The notes under the pieces are model-generated. The model saw nothing but the letters and a program-made list of their open reading frames with translations. It had not been told where the DNA came from and ran no database searches. From contig CACMET010000012.1 in NCBI GenBank assembly GCA_902612825.1, positions 1 through 44,526 of the forward strand: 44,526 nt of DNA, given 5' to 3'. Position numbers and translations under genes: made by a program. Below, in pieces: positions 10,572-20,204 of this stretch (position 1 is its first letter; every line of letters starts with the position of its first letter). Source of the DNA: an uncultured Alphaproteobacteria bacterium. Its GTDB lineage: Bacteria > Pseudomonadota > Alphaproteobacteria > HIMB59 > GCA-002718135.

Positions 10572-11550
10572 TCAGTATTTAAGAAAAGTAAATTATCTAA
10601 GAGTATCTGTTACAGATAGATGTGATCTGAGATGTGTTTATTGTATGAAAGAAAAAATGCAATTTCTCCCACGAAAAGACATACTCACTTTAGAAGAAAT
10701 TGAAAGATTATGTGACAACTTTATAGAACTCGGAGTTGAAAAAATTAGATTAACTGGGGGTGAGCCTTTGGTAAGAAATGATATTATAAAATTAATTGAA
10801 AAACTTAATACCAAAAAAGAAAAAACAAATCTAAAGGAAATAACACTGACAACAAATGGTACATTATTAAAAAAATATGCCAAACTACTGAAGCTAAATG
10901 GTATTAATAGGATTAATGTTTCTCTAGATACAATTAATCCTGAAAAATATAATAAAATAACAAGATTTGGAAATATTGAAAAAGTTTTTGATGGAATTAA
11001 TGAATCACTTGATAACAACATAAAAATTAAAATTAATACTGTAGTAATTAAAGATTTTAATGAAAATGAAATTGAAGAATTAATAAATTGGACTAGTAAT
11101 AAAAAAATTGATCTTACATTTATCGAAGTAATGCCAATGGAAGAAACAGATATATCAAGAGAATATCAGTTTATCTCATTATCTGATACTTTTTCAAAAC
11201 TAGACAAAATATATAAATTTTCTAAAATTGATTATAGTACTGGAGGTCCAGCAAGATTTTATACTAGTGATTTAGTTTCAAATAAAATTGGGTTTATAAG
11301 TCCTTTAACAAATAATTTTTGTGCCTCTTGCAATAGAGTAAGAATTTCGAGCACTGGTAAACTTTTCATGTGCCTTGGTCAGAATGACTTTGTTGATTTT
11401 AGAGAAATAATGAGAAAAGATTATAGTGATGATTATATAAAAGAAAAAATTAAGTTTGCTCTTAATATTAAACCAAAACAACATGATTTTATGATTGGAG
11501 AAAAAATTAATAAATATATGAAAAGACATATGAATGTAACAGGTGGATAA
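10558..11550 (+). CDS. moaA: GTP 3',8-cyclase (molybdenum cofactor biosynthesis)
   Basis: A 330-residue radical-SAM enzyme that, with MoaC, converts GTP to cyclic pyranopterin monophosphate, the first step of Moco synthesis. The N-terminal cluster motif is C22-x3-C26-x2-C29 (RCDLRCVYC). The second cluster motif, diagnostic of MoaA, is C255-x2-C258-x13-C272. The protein ends in the conserved catalytic Gly-Gly (NVTGG). LTGGEP is also present. The start overlaps the DUF3553 gene and the stop shares a base with the nadK ATG (TAATG), implying translational coupling. No moaC, moaE, mogA or moeA is recognisable here, so the rest of the pathway must lie elsewhere. Confidence 0.95.
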   Translation: MQLIDQYLRKVNYLRVSVTDRCDLRCVYCMKEKMQFLPRKDILTLEEIERLCDNFIELGVEKIRLTGGEPLVRNDIIKLIEKLNTKKEKTNLKEITLTTNGTLLKKYAKLLKLNGINRINVSLDTINPEKYNKITRFGNIEKVFDGINESLDNNIKIKINTVVIKDFNENEIEELINWTSNKKIDLTFIEVMPMEETDISREYQFISLSDTFSKLDKIYKFSKIDYSTGGPARFYTSDLVSNKIGFISPLTNNFCASCNRVRISSTGKLFMCLGQNDFVDFREIMRKDYSDDYIKEKIKFALNIKPKQHDFMIGEKINKYMKRHMNVTGG

Positions 11551-12308
11551 TGAAATTTCATTTTTTATCATCAAACAATCCTGAGGCAAAAAATACAGAA
11601 AAAAAACTAACAGAATTATTTGGACAAAATTCTGTGGAAGATGCCGACTACATTATTCCAATTGGAGGCGACGGATTACTTTTAAAATCACTTCATAATT
11701 TTAATAAACTAAAAAAACCATTTTTTGGAATAAACTTTGGTTCAATTGGGTTTTTAATGAATAATCTTAGTAATGAAAATTTAAATGACATGATTATCAA
11801 TGCTAAAAAATCTACTTTTAAACCATTAAAAATGACTGCACAAAGTGTTAATAATGAAATCTTTGAGGCATATGCATATAATGAAGTTTCTCTTATGAGG
11901 CAGACTCATTTGGCATCAAAAATTAAAATCAAAATAAATGAGAAAGTAAAAATGGAAGAATTGATATGTGATGGCGTTTTGTTATCTACATCAGCTGGAA
12001 GTACAGCTTATAATCTATCCGCACATGGTAGTATTCTACCTTTAGACTCAAATATACTTGCATTAACTCCAATCAGTGCCTTTAGACCAAGGAGATGGAG
12101 AGGTGCTCTGTTATCTGAAATTAGTAAAATTGATTTTGAAGTGTTAAATCATGATGAACGCTCATCTAGTGTAACTGCAGATAATGTTGAATTTAGAGAT
12201 ATTAGTAAAGTGAATATTGTTTCTTCAGATGACAATAAATGCACTGTATTGTTCGATAGTAAGCATTCTATTGAAGATAAAATTTTAAATGAGCAATTTA
12301 ATTATTAA
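11550..12308 (+). CDS. nadK: NAD kinase
   Basis: A 252-residue ATP-NAD kinase that makes NADP from NAD in the cytosol. It has the signature IPIGGDGLLLKSLH near residues 36-49, followed by FGINFGSIGFLMN. The second conserved block is LLSTSAGSTAYNLSAHG and then the LTPISAFRPRRWRG region. The C-terminal beta-sandwich is short, as in other alphaproteobacterial NadK. It is last in the dksA-moaA run, with a TAATG junction to moaA. Its stop lies 2 bp from the end of the convergent VOC gene. Confidence 0.93.
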   Translation: MKFHFLSSNNPEAKNTEKKLTELFGQNSVEDADYIIPIGGDGLLLKSLHNFNKLKKPFFGINFGSIGFLMNNLSNENLNDMIINAKKSTFKPLKMTAQSVNNEIFEAYAYNEVSLMRQTHLASKIKIKINEKVKMEELICDGVLLSTSAGSTAYNLSAHGSILPLDSNILALTPISAFRPRRWRGALLSEISKIDFEVLNHDERSSSVTADNVEFRDISKVNIVSSDDNKCTVLFDSKHSIEDKILNEQFNY

Positions 12309-12310
12309 GA

Positions 12311-12685
12311 TCAAATTTTTTTAAAAACACATATCTTGTTACCATCTAAATCTCTTAAATATGCATAATAATCTTTACCATGTCTGGGTCCAGGCATCCC
12401 CTCGTCTTTTGCTCCAAGACTTATTCCAATATTATAAAATTCATTAACATTTTTTTTAGAATTAGCTTTAAAAGTAATCATTGTACCATTTCCTATGGTT
12501 GCTTGTTTTTTGTTATGAGGTCTAATCAAGTATAATTCTATTTTTTTAGGTGTTTCTTTTTTAGCATAACCAAAATAACGATGATGAGATAATACTTTTT
12601 TAATTTTTAGAGGTTTTAAAATTTTACTATAAAATGCAGATGATTTTTTTAAATTATTTGTTCCAATAGTAATAAAAGCAAACAT
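12311..12685 (-). CDS. VOC (glyoxalase/bleomycin-resistance fold) family protein
   Basis: A 124-residue single-domain VOC protein. It starts FAFITIGTNNLKKSSAFYSKIL, the usual first beta-alpha unit. The end YAYLRDLDGNKICVFKKI is the usual last strand with a DPDGN-like turn. Members bind a divalent metal and act on varied small molecules (glyoxalases, dioxygenases, isomerases), and substrate cannot be assigned. It lies just downstream of the tRNA-Leu gene on the same strand. Confidence 0.85.
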   Translation of the reverse strand: MFAFITIGTNNLKKSSAFYSKILKPLKIKKVLSHHRYFGYAKKETPKKIELYLIRPHNKKQATIGNGTMITFKANSKKNVNEFYNIGISLGAKDEGMPGPRHGKDYYAYLRDLDGNKICVFKKI

Positions 12686-12696
12686 AATTTAATGAT

Positions 12697-12781
12697 TGGT
12701 AGCCTCGGCCGGACTTGAACCGGCACTCCCAAAAGGGCATGGATTTTAAGTCCATTGTGTCTACCATTCCACCACGAGGCC
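12697..12781 (-). tRNA. tRNA-Leu, anticodon UAA
   Basis: Read on the minus strand, an 85-nt class II tRNA with CCA encoded. The 7-bp acceptor stem GGCCTCG pairs with CGAGGCT (first pair G-U). The D-arm contains TGGTAGACA. The anticodon loop is ACTTAAAAT with TAA as anticodon, reading UUA, a heavily used Leu codon in AT-rich genomes. The variable arm is long (TGCCCTTTTGGGAGT) and the T-arm is CCGGTTCAAGTCCGG. It sits between the VOC and CinA-like genes with little spacing. Confidence 0.96.
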
Positions 12782-12797
12782 TATTTCTGGACTAATA

Positions 12798-13544
12798 TCA
12801 AACTATAGAACTTTTTCCACCATTTAATTCAATCATCTTAGTTATATCATCAACTATTGGTTGAATAGATTTCATCTCCCATGATGAAACAACTATGTTA
12901 ACACCGCCTGTTTTAGCTGCAAGATTAAAATATGGGTAACTACCGATTGATGCATTTGTATAATTGTTTTGAATATTTTTTAAATTTTTTGCAATTTTAC
13001 TTTCGTATAAATTAGTATTAATTGTTGTAACAAGTTTTGGTTCGCCTTTTTTAATTTTTTTCATTAATTCCTCAAACATAACTTGCATTATTTCTGGCAC
13101 ACCGGGTAAAACATAGATATTTTTTACAATAAATCCTGGTGCAGCGGTCATTGGATTTAAAATAAGCTCTGAACCAAATGGCATTTTGGCCATCCTTTGC
13201 CTGCTTTCATTAAATTCACCTTTTGGATAATAATTTTCAAGAATCTCAAAAGCCATTTTATTTGTTTCATATTGTAAATTAAAGGCTGCAGATATACTTT
13301 CTGAAGTGATATCATCATGAGTTGGTCCAATTCCCCCAGTAGTAAAAACATAAGAATATTTTGAGCTATATTTTAATACGTTTTCTATTATTGTTTTTTT
13401 ATCATCCTGAATAACAATAACTTCTTCTAACTTAATACCAGCTTCTAATAATTTTTTTGCAATATAATTTGAGTTTGTATCTTGAGTTCTACCAGAAAGT
13501 ATTTCATCACCAATAACAATAATACCTGCAGTAAAAGAACTCAT
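12798..13544 (-). CDS. MoaB/CinA N-terminal-type molybdopterin-binding domain protein
   Basis: A 248-residue protein consisting of the molybdopterin-binding (MoCF) domain. FTAGIIVIGDEILSGRTQDTNS and VFTTGGIGPTHDDITSES match the N-terminal half of CinA (competence/damage-inducible protein A). The C-terminal nicotinamide-nucleotide amidohydrolase domain of full CinA is absent. Stand-alone forms are common in alphaproteobacteria and are variously predicted to handle ADP-ribose or pyridine nucleotide by-products; the exact substrate is not settled. It is divergent from map (57-bp gap), and tRNA-Leu follows 16 bp downstream. Confidence 0.88.
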   Translation of the reverse strand: MSSFTAGIIVIGDEILSGRTQDTNSNYIAKKLLEAGIKLEEVIVIQDDKKTIIENVLKYSSKYSYVFTTGGIGPTHDDITSESISAAFNLQYETNKMAFEILENYYPKGEFNESRQRMAKMPFGSELILNPMTAAPGFIVKNIYVLPGVPEIMQVMFEELMKKIKKGEPKLVTTINTNLYESKIAKNLKNIQNNYTNASIGSYPYFNLAAKTGGVNIVVSSWEMKSIQPIVDDITKMIELNGGKSSIV

Positions 13545-13601
13545 ATGATTAATTGATATTTTCTATATATTATTTATTAATCGTAAGTAATTATTTTTTA
13601 A

Positions 13602-14396
13602 ATGAGAAACAACAATATCCCAATACATACAAAAAAAGATTTTGAAGGCATGAGGGAAGCTGGTTCTTTAGCTGCTGATGTTCTAGATTCTTTATATGAA
13701 AAGGTTGTTCCAGGTATCAGTACTCAAGAAATAAATGACATATGTCATAATCAAATTATTCAAAACAAAGCAATACCAGCTCCTTTAAATTATAAAGGTT
13801 TTCCAAAATCAGTTTGTACATCTGTTAATCATGTTGTTTGTCATGGAATTCCTTCTGAAAGAAAAATTCTTTCTGACGGCGATATAGTAAATGTAGATGT
13901 AACAGTTATTCTAAATGGTTGGCATGGTGATAGTTCCAGAATGTTTGTTGCAGGCAAGACAAATAAAAAAAATTATGATTTTTTAAAAATAACTTATGAA
14001 TCTTTATTAATTGGTATTAGTGAAGCTAAACCTGGTAAGCATATTGGTGATATTGGAAATAAAATTCAGAAACTTGCTGAAGGAAAAGGTTATTCTGTAG
14101 TAAGAGATTTTTGTGGTCATGGAATTGGAAAAGAATTTCATACTCCACCTAGTGTTTTACATTTTGGAGAACCAGGTGAGGGACCAATGTTAGAGCCTGG
14201 AATGTTTTTAACAATTGAACCAATGATTAATTTAGGTGGGTGGCAAACAAAAATACTAAATGATGGATGGACAGCTGTAACAAAAGATAAATCTTTATCT
14301 GCTCAATTCGAGCATACAATTGGAATAACAGAAGAAGGAAATGAAATATTTACATTATCTAAAAATAATACATCTTTTCCAATAAAGGATGTATAA
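13602..14396 (+). CDS. map: Methionine aminopeptidase, type I
   Basis: A 264-residue enzyme that removes the initiator Met from nascent proteins. The five metal ligands can be placed at D99, D110, H173, E206 and E237, within two residues of the E. coli positions. The contexts are NVDVTVILNGWHGDSSRMF, CGHGIGKEFH, TIEPMI and FEHTIGIT. Length matches the family. It is divergent from the CinA-like gene and leads the map-purB-bolA-grxD-rarD series on the plus strand. Confidence 0.97.
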   Translation: MRNNNIPIHTKKDFEGMREAGSLAADVLDSLYEKVVPGISTQEINDICHNQIIQNKAIPAPLNYKGFPKSVCTSVNHVVCHGIPSERKILSDGDIVNVDVTVILNGWHGDSSRMFVAGKTNKKNYDFLKITYESLLIGISEAKPGKHIGDIGNKIQKLAEGKGYSVVRDFCGHGIGKEFHTPPSVLHFGEPGEGPMLEPGMFLTIEPMINLGGWQTKILNDGWTAVTKDKSLSAQFEHTIGITEEGNEIFTLSKNNTSFPIKDV

Positions 14397-14405
14397 GTAA
14401 ATTAA

Positions 14406-15698
14406 ATGATACCTAGATATAATAGGCCTGAAATTGAAAAGATTTGGTCATTAAAAAATAAATTTACAATTTGGACAGAGATTGAGTGCTTGATTGCAGA
14501 AAAACAAGCAATGCTCGGCGTAATTCCTAAAAAAGCTTCAAAAGAAATAAGAAATAAAGCAAAATTTAATGTTAAAGAAATAGAAAAAATTGAACAAGAA
14601 ACAAAACATGATGTTGTTGCTTACATTAATAATGTAAGCAAATATATTGGCGACTCATCAAAGTATTTTCACTTTGGTGTAACATCAAGTGATATTATTG
14701 ATACTTCATTTTCTGTACAACTTAAGCAAACATCAGAAATAATAAGAAAAAGTTTAGTAGAATGTATTCAAAGTTTAAAAATCAAATCTCAAAAATATAA
14801 AGACACATTAATGATTGGAAGAAGTCATGGGATACATGCTGAACCTATTACTTTTGGATTAAAATTATCTTCCTTTTATTTTGAATTTAAAAGAAATTTA
14901 GAAAGACTTGATCAGGCAATCAACGAAATATCTGTTTGTGCTATTTCTGGACCGGTTGGAACCTTTAATTCTATAGACCCACGAGTTCAAGATTATGTTG
15001 CAAAAAAACTTAAACTTAATTCTGAAGATGTATCAACTCAAGTAATTCCAAGAGATAGGCATGCGTATTTTTTTTCAGTATTAGGAATTTTAGCATCTTC
15101 TATTGAGAGATTTGCTGTGGAAATTCGAAATTTACAAAAAACTGAGGTATTAGAAGTTGAAGAAAGTTTTTCTTCTAAGCAAAAAGGTTCTTCTGCAATG
15201 CCTCACAAACGTAATCCAGTATTGAGTGAGAACTTAACAGGTATTGCACGATATATTAGAAGTGGTGTGATACCTTCACTAGAAAATGTCGTACTTTGGC
15301 ACGAGAGAGATATTAGTCATTCTAGTGTTGAAAGAATTATGACTCCAGATATTACAATTGCAACTGATTTTGCACTGAATCGTTTAAATGGCATTATAAA
15401 GAATTTAAAAGTCTATCCAAAAAATATGTTGAAAAATTTGAATATGCTTGGAGGCTTACATAGAACTCACAATATTATGTTAAAATTAATTGAAAAAGGA
15501 CTGAAAAGACAACAAGCTTATAAAATTGTTCAAGAAAGTGCCATGGAAACATGGAATAATAATAAGAATTTTTCCCAAGTTTTTCAAAAAAATAAAGAAT
15601 TAAATAAAATATTAAATTCAAAAGAAATCGTGAAAATCATTAAAGATGATAATGATCTAAAGAAAATAGATTGGATTTTTAAAAATAAAATTAAATAA
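14406..15698 (+). CDS. purB: Adenylosuccinate lyase
   Basis: A 430-residue member of the fumarase/aspartase superfamily. PurB acts twice in purine synthesis: it splits SAICAR to AICAR and adenylosuccinate to AMP, releasing fumarate. The superfamily signature GSSAMPHKRNP lies at residues 261-271. HFGVTSSDIIDTSFSVQL and GRSHGIHAEPITFG supply the other active-site blocks. It starts at the ATG 9 bp after map. This is the shorter B. subtilis-like type rather than the E. coli type. Confidence 0.96.
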   Translation: MIPRYNRPEIEKIWSLKNKFTIWTEIECLIAEKQAMLGVIPKKASKEIRNKAKFNVKEIEKIEQETKHDVVAYINNVSKYIGDSSKYFHFGVTSSDIIDTSFSVQLKQTSEIIRKSLVECIQSLKIKSQKYKDTLMIGRSHGIHAEPITFGLKLSSFYFEFKRNLERLDQAINEISVCAISGPVGTFNSIDPRVQDYVAKKLKLNSEDVSTQVIPRDRHAYFFSVLGILASSIERFAVEIRNLQKTEVLEVEESFSSKQKGSSAMPHKRNPVLSENLTGIARYIRSGVIPSLENVVLWHERDISHSSVERIMTPDITIATDFALNRLNGIIKNLKVYPKNMLKNLNMLGGLHRTHNIMLKLIEKGLKRQQAYKIVQESAMETWNNNKNFSQVFQKNKELNKILNSKEIVKIIKDDNDLKKIDWIFKNKIK

Positions 15699-15735
15699 CC
15701 TTTATTTTTACTAATATCTGAACTATTTTATAGTT

Positions 15736-15966
15736 ATGCCAATGACTGTTGAACAAATAGAGCGATTTATTAAAGAAGCTATACCAGATGCAAATGTTGA
15801 AATTGAAGATCTTAAAGGAGATGGTGATCATTACAGCGCTACAGTAACGTCAAAATCTTTTTCTGGAAAAACAAGAGTAGAACAACATAAGATGGTTTAT
15901 GATGCTTTTAATGGTAAAATGGGTAGTGATTTGCACGCACTTAAGCTAAAAACTGTATCGGAGTAA
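15736..15966 (+). CDS. bolA: BolA-family protein
   Basis: A 76-residue BolA-like protein. It starts MTVEQIERFIKEAIPDANVEIEDL and has YSATVTSKSFSGKTRVEQHK with the conserved C-terminal His in LHALKLKTV. BolA proteins form [2Fe-2S] heterodimers with CGFS monothiol glutaredoxins and help iron-sulfur trafficking. The monothiol glutaredoxin gene follows 2 bp downstream, a conserved pairing that supports this role. Confidence 0.95.
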   Translation: MPMTVEQIERFIKEAIPDANVEIEDLKGDGDHYSATVTSKSFSGKTRVEQHKMVYDAFNGKMGSDLHALKLKTVSE

Positions 15967-15968
15967 TA

Positions 15969-16310
15969 ATGAATAATAACGACCATGTATCTCAAAATAT
16001 AGAAAATGAAATCAAGTCTAATGATGTAATGCTTTTCATGAAAGGTACCCCTGTATTTCCAATGTGTGGATTTTCTGCAAGAGTAGTTGAAATATTAAAT
16101 AAAGTGGGTGTTAAATTTGGAAGTGTCAATGTGTTAGAGAGTGATGAAATGAGAGAGGGTATTAAAAAATATTCTAATTGGCCAACCATACCACAACTTT
16201 ATGTAAAGAAAGAATTTATAGGTGGTTGTGATATTATAACTGAAATGTTTGAAAGTGGTGAATTATTGGAATTATTAAATACAAATGGAATAGACGTAAG
16301 CCCATCATAG
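15969..16310 (+). CDS. grxD: Monothiol glutaredoxin, Grx4 type
   Basis: A 113-residue glutaredoxin with the active-site sequence FPMCGFS (C33), the CGFS signature of monothiol Grx that bind and transfer [2Fe-2S] clusters rather than reduce disulfides. NWPTIPQLYVKKEFIGGCDIITEMFESGEL gives the glutathione-binding region. It is paired with bolA (2-bp gap), its physical partner in other organisms. The downstream rarD starts one base after the stop. Confidence 0.96.
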   Translation: MNNNDHVSQNIENEIKSNDVMLFMKGTPVFPMCGFSARVVEILNKVGVKFGSVNVLESDEMREGIKKYSNWPTIPQLYVKKEFIGGCDIITEMFESGELLELLNTNGIDVSPS

Positions 16311-16311
16311 A

Positions 16312-17211
16312 TTGTTAAATAATAGTTATTCAAAAGGTGTAATATTTTCTTGTATTGCAGCAATTTTTTGGGGGCTTCCGCAACCCCTTTTTTTTAATGA
16401 ATTAAATCACATTGAAACAATTGAAGTAGTGGCTCATAGAGGTTTCTGGTCATTCATTTTTCTATTTTTATTATTAATTTTACTTTCAAACATAAGTGAT
16501 TTTATTGAAATATTTGAATCTAGAAAAAAAATTTTTATTTTAACAATTACTGCCTTTCTTATTGCAGGTAACTGGGCAGGTTTTATTTATTCTGTAGGAC
16601 AAGAAAGAGTTCAGGATGCATCAATGGGTTACTTTATTACTCCAATGATTAGTATTATTCTAGGTAATTTTTTCTTAAACGAGAAAATAACTATGCCTAA
16701 ATTTGCATCTGTATGTCTTATGTTTTTAGGCATATTATTCTTATTTATTAATTTAAATCAATTTCCATTCCTAATAATTTGGATTGGAACCTCATGGGCA
16801 CTATATGGATTACTGAGAAAACAAGTAAACGTTAATCCTTCAATTGGTTTACTTTATGAAACTTTCATAATTTCTTTAATATCTATCCCATATTTAATTT
16901 ATTTATTTATGGTTAGTGAAAACAGTATTTTTAGTATTGATTTTAAAACGTCATTATTTTTAATTCTAACAGGGGCTGTAACGATTTTTCCATTATTATT
17001 TTTTAATTTGGGTTTAAAATTTATTCAATTAGGTCTTGCTGGGGTTTTATTTTATCTAGCACCATCGTTTCATTTTATTACTTCTGTTTTTATTCTTAAT
17101 GAAGAAATCTTACAAATTAAGTTAGTATCATTTATAATTATTTGGATTGCAATAATATTATATATTTATGATAGTTATAAAAAAGAGATTATCTTGAATA
17201 ATACTCAATAA
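16312..17211 (+). CDS. rarD: EamA-family transporter, RarD type
   Basis: A 299-residue inner-membrane protein with about ten hydrophobic segments (two EamA repeats). The N-terminus [20 protein letters not shown] and the stretch [27 protein letters not shown] are typical of RarD (chloramphenicol-sensitive protein family). The substrate is not established. No ATG precedes the first helix; the TTG at 16312, one base after grxD, is the only sensible start. The last 23 bp overlap the 3' end of convergent rpsD, beyond its coding core. Confidence 0.85.
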   Translation: MLNNSYSKGVIFSCIAAIFWGLPQPLFFNELNHIETIEVVAHRGFWSFIFLFLLLILLSNISDFIEIFESRKKIFILTITAFLIAGNWAGFIYSVGQERVQDASMGYFITPMISIILGNFFLNEKITMPKFASVCLMFLGILFLFINLNQFPFLIIWIGTSWALYGLLRKQVNVNPSIGLLYETFIISLISIPYLIYLFMVSENSIFSIDFKTSLFLILTGAVTIFPLLFFNLGLKFIQLGLAGVLFYLAPSFHFITSVFILNEEILQIKLVSFIIIWIAIILYIYDSYKKEIILNNTQ

Positions 17212-17809
17212 CTAAATTTGGTTCCATTGTTACGGGATAAGGAACATCATGAATTAGAGGAGCTCTTAAAAAACGCCCTTTCAATTCTTTTACATCCACT
17301 TCTAAATATTCTGGAATTTCTCTTTCTTGAGAGCTAACAGATTCTACAATTAAATTAATTTCTTTACTTTTATCTCTTATTGAAATTTCATCTCCATCAC
17401 TTACACTGTATGATGGAATATTAACTCTTTTACCATTAACCTTTACATGACCATGATTAACTAATTGTCTTGCAGAAAAAATTGTAGGTACAAATTTCAT
17501 TCTATAGACGGTAGCGTCTAATCTTCTTTCTAGAAGTTCTATTAAAATTTGACTGGTATCACCTTTAATATTAGAAGCTTTTTTAAATATATTTCTAAAC
17601 TGTCTTTCAGTTAGATCACCGTAATAAAATTTAAGCTTTTGTTTAGCAAATAACTGATTACCATAATCGGAAAGTTTTTTTCGTTGACTTTGAGCTCCAT
17701 GTTGACCAGGTTTAGAGTTTCTCCTATTAAAAGGACTTTTGGGCCTACCCCATAAGTTTACACCTAATCTTCTATCAATTTTGTATTTTGCGCTATGTCT
17801 TTTAGTCAT
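17189..17809 (-). CDS. rpsD: 30S ribosomal protein uS4
   Basis: A 206-residue primary 16S rRNA-binding protein. It starts [20 protein letters not shown] and contains the S4 RNA-binding domain ([35 protein letters not shown], given as its two halves around residues 95-130). The N-terminus lacks zinc-binding Cys residues, the zinc-free C- form. It lies outside the usual alpha operon with rpoA, as is normal in alphaproteobacteria. It is last in the long minus-strand run and its 3' end overlaps rarD. Confidence 0.97.
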   Translation of the reverse strand: MTKRHSAKYKIDRRLGVNLWGRPKSPFNRRNSKPGQHGAQSQRKKLSDYGNQLFAKQKLKFYYGDLTERQFRNIFKKASNIKGDTSQILIELLERRLDATVYRMKFVPTIFSARQLVNHGHVKVNGKRVNIPSYSVSDGDEISIRDKSKEINLIVESVSSQEREIPEYLEVDVKELKGRFLRAPLIHDVPYPVTMEPNLVIEYYSR

Positions 17810-17872
17810 TATTCAGAGGGGTATATAGTGATTTAAAGAACTATGTCAAATCTAATATAGTTAATTTTTGGC

Positions 17873-18583
17873 TTATTTATTTAGTTTTTTTGTAATTCCC
17901 CATAAAGTCTGCAATTCCTTCTTCGTGAGAGGAATTTTTGTGAAAATACTATAAATATTATTTTTCATACTTTCTTTTTTTTCACTTGGAGTAAAAAAAT
18001 TCTTTTTTTCAAGATTTTCAAAAATATAATTTAAGAATTTAGATAATTGATATTTACTAATATTATGTTTTTCAATTGTAGTTGAATTATTACTTTTTAA
18101 ATTATTCAATTCAAATAATTTATGACATAGAATGGTAACTGCATGAGAAAGATTTAATGAATTACTTTTACTACTTGTTTCAATAGTAAAAATTATATCA
18201 GATAATCTCAAATCCTCATTTGAAAGTCCTGAATTTTCAGGACCAAAAAGTATTGCTGTTTTTTTATTTACAGTAATTTTTCTTTTAATGAATTTAAAAT
18301 CATTAGTAAAATTTTTTTCCAAATATCTTCTTCTATTTGTTGTGGCCACAACATAAGAAAAGTTTGAAAGTGCAATTTCTAAATCATCATAAACTTTAAC
18401 ATTCTTAATAATTTTAGTTGCTTTTTTTGCTGCATTTATTGATTTAATGTTAAAGCAATTATCTCTTGGCGAAACAACAATTAAATCTTTTAGACCAAAG
18501 TTGTACATCACACGAGCAACCATTCCAATATTTTCAGGAAGTTGAGGCCTAACTAAAATTATGCTTGGTTTTTTTGGAGTCAA
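17873..18583 (-). CDS. trmJ: TrmJ-like SPOUT RNA methyltransferase
   Basis: A 236-residue member of the TrmH/SpoU family, group 1. SIILVRPQLPENIGMVARVM (motif 1), ILFGPENSGLSNEDL (motif 2) and SLNLSHAVTILCH (motif 3) form the knotted SAM-binding site. E. coli TrmJ methylates the ribose of tRNA position 32, and that is the probable role here. The start is TTG, overlapping the cimA stop in a TTGA junction. A C-terminal extension of about 60 residues resembles that of TrmJ. Confidence 0.88.
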   Translation of the reverse strand: MTPKKPSIILVRPQLPENIGMVARVMYNFGLKDLIVVSPRDNCFNIKSINAAKKATKIIKNVKVYDDLEIALSNFSYVVATTNRRRYLEKNFTNDFKFIKRKITVNKKTAILFGPENSGLSNEDLRLSDIIFTIETSSKSNSLNLSHAVTILCHKLFELNNLKSNNSTTIEKHNISKYQLSKFLNYIFENLEKKNFFTPSEKKESMKNNIYSIFTKIPLTKKELQTLWGITKKLNK

Positions 18584-20166
18584 TTTTTATTCTTTAAATC
18601 ATTAAATAACTTAAAAGTAATACTGTCAAAAATGGCACTATAAGATGCATCAATAATATTTGGAGATACGCCAATGGTTGTCCAATGAGTATTGGTAGAA
18701 TCAGATGATTCAATTAAAACTCTTGTGATAGCACCAGTACCTTTTTCTGATGATAGAATCATAACTTTGTAATCAGTTAACTTTAAATCTTTAAGATCAG
18801 GATAATAATCAATAAGAGCTTTTCTTAATGCACTATCAATAGCATTAACTGGACCATTTCCAGTACCCACTGTCATCATATTAGAATCTTTAACTTTTAA
18901 AAATATTGTAGCCTCTGCTTCAGTAACAATTTCACCTTTAGCATTCCATCTTCTTTCATCTGTGACTCTAAATTTTTCTAAGTTATAAAAATCTTCAAAA
19001 TGTCCAAGGTGACGTCTAACTAATAGTTCAAAACTAGCTAAAGCAGTATCAAATGAATATCCTCCTGATTCCTTTTCCTTGATAATCTCTAAGATATTGT
19101 TGATTTCATTTTTAGGTAGATCAATATTAATCTTATTTAATTGATTTAATATATTAGATCTTCCTGCTTGATTTGAAATTACTACATTTCTAGAATTACC
19201 AACTATTTCTGGTTCAATATGTTCATAAGTTGAAGAATTTTTTTCTATTGCGGATGCATGCAATCCACCTTTATGAGAAAAAGCATGATCTCCAACATAT
19301 GGAGCATTTTTTCTTGAAGGCATGTTAAGAATATCATTCAAGGTTCTAGAAATGTGAATTAAATTTTTTAATTTATCTTTTGAAATGTTTGTTTTATATT
19401 TTGTTTTCAGAACCAAAGATGGAATTAAGGAAATTAAATTAGTATTTCCACATCTTTCTCCTAAACCGTTAATCGTTCCCTGTATCTGTCTTGCTCCAGC
19501 ATTAATAGCTGCTAATGCATTTGCAACTGCATTATCAGTATCATTGTGAGCATGTATACCAACATTTTGACCTGGTATAACTTTTACTACTTCTGAAACA
19601 ATATTGTAAATTTCATCTGGAAGAGTTCCTCCATTTGTGTCACAAAGAACAACCCATCTTGCGCCAGCATCATACGCTGCTTTGATACAACTCAATGCAA
19701 ACTCTTTATTTTCTTTAAAGCCATCAAAAAAATGTTCTGCATCAAAAATTGGCTCTTTGTTTTTGTTTTTTATTGAGTGAATACTATCACTTATCATTTT
19801 TAAATTTTCATCTTCAGATATTTCTAAAGCATTTTTTACGTGAAATGATGATGATTTACCTACAATACAAACACAACTAGCGCTTGAATTAATAAGTGCA
19901 TTTAATCCTGGATCGTTATCTGCACTTCTACCTGGTCTTCTTGTCATACCAAAGGCAGTCAATTTACTTTTTGAAAATTTTGTATTTCTTGAAAAAAAAT
20001 CATTATCGGTGGGATTTGCTCCTGGCCATCCGCCTTCAATGTAGTCTATTCCTAAATCATCAAGATGTTGGGATATATTCATTTTATCACTAACAGAAAA
20101 ATTAACTCCTGTAGTTTGCTGACCATCTCTAAGTGTGGTATCGAATAAATATACTTTTTCTTCCAT
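18580..20166 (-). CDS. cimA: (R)-citramalate synthase
   Basis: A 528-residue member of the HMG-CoA lyase/isopropylmalate synthase family with an allosteric C-terminal domain. It starts VYLFDTTLRDGQQTTGVNFS, with the DTTLRDGxQ signature and IEGGWPGANPTDNDFF typical of CimA rather than LeuA. The metal-binding GIHAHNDTDNAVAN and the IQGTINGLGERCGN loop are present. It condenses pyruvate and acetyl-CoA to citramalate, a threonine-independent entry to 2-oxobutyrate and isoleucine. It lies between gltX and trmJ on one message. Confidence 0.93.
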   Translation of the reverse strand: MEEKVYLFDTTLRDGQQTTGVNFSVSDKMNISQHLDDLGIDYIEGGWPGANPTDNDFFSRNTKFSKSKLTAFGMTRRPGRSADNDPGLNALINSSASCVCIVGKSSSFHVKNALEISEDENLKMISDSIHSIKNKNKEPIFDAEHFFDGFKENKEFALSCIKAAYDAGARWVVLCDTNGGTLPDEIYNIVSEVVKVIPGQNVGIHAHNDTDNAVANALAAINAGARQIQGTINGLGERCGNTNLISLIPSLVLKTKYKTNISKDKLKNLIHISRTLNDILNMPSRKNAPYVGDHAFSHKGGLHASAIEKNSSTYEHIEPEIVGNSRNVVISNQAGRSNILNQLNKINIDLPKNEINNILEIIKEKESGGYSFDTALASFELLVRRHLGHFEDFYNLEKFRVTDERRWNAKGEIVTEAEATIFLKVKDSNMMTVGTGNGPVNAIDSALRKALIDYYPDLKDLKLTDYKVMILSSEKGTGAITRVLIESSDSTNTHWTTIGVSPNIIDASYSAIFDSITFKLFNDLKNKN

Positions 20167-20204
20167 AATTACTAGATCGCTAATAGAGTATAAATTAAAA
20201 TTTA

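Noticed and set aside
12697..12781. tRNA-Leu as an island attachment site
   Set aside because: No partial repeat of the tRNA 3' end was seen nearby and the flanking genes are ordinary.
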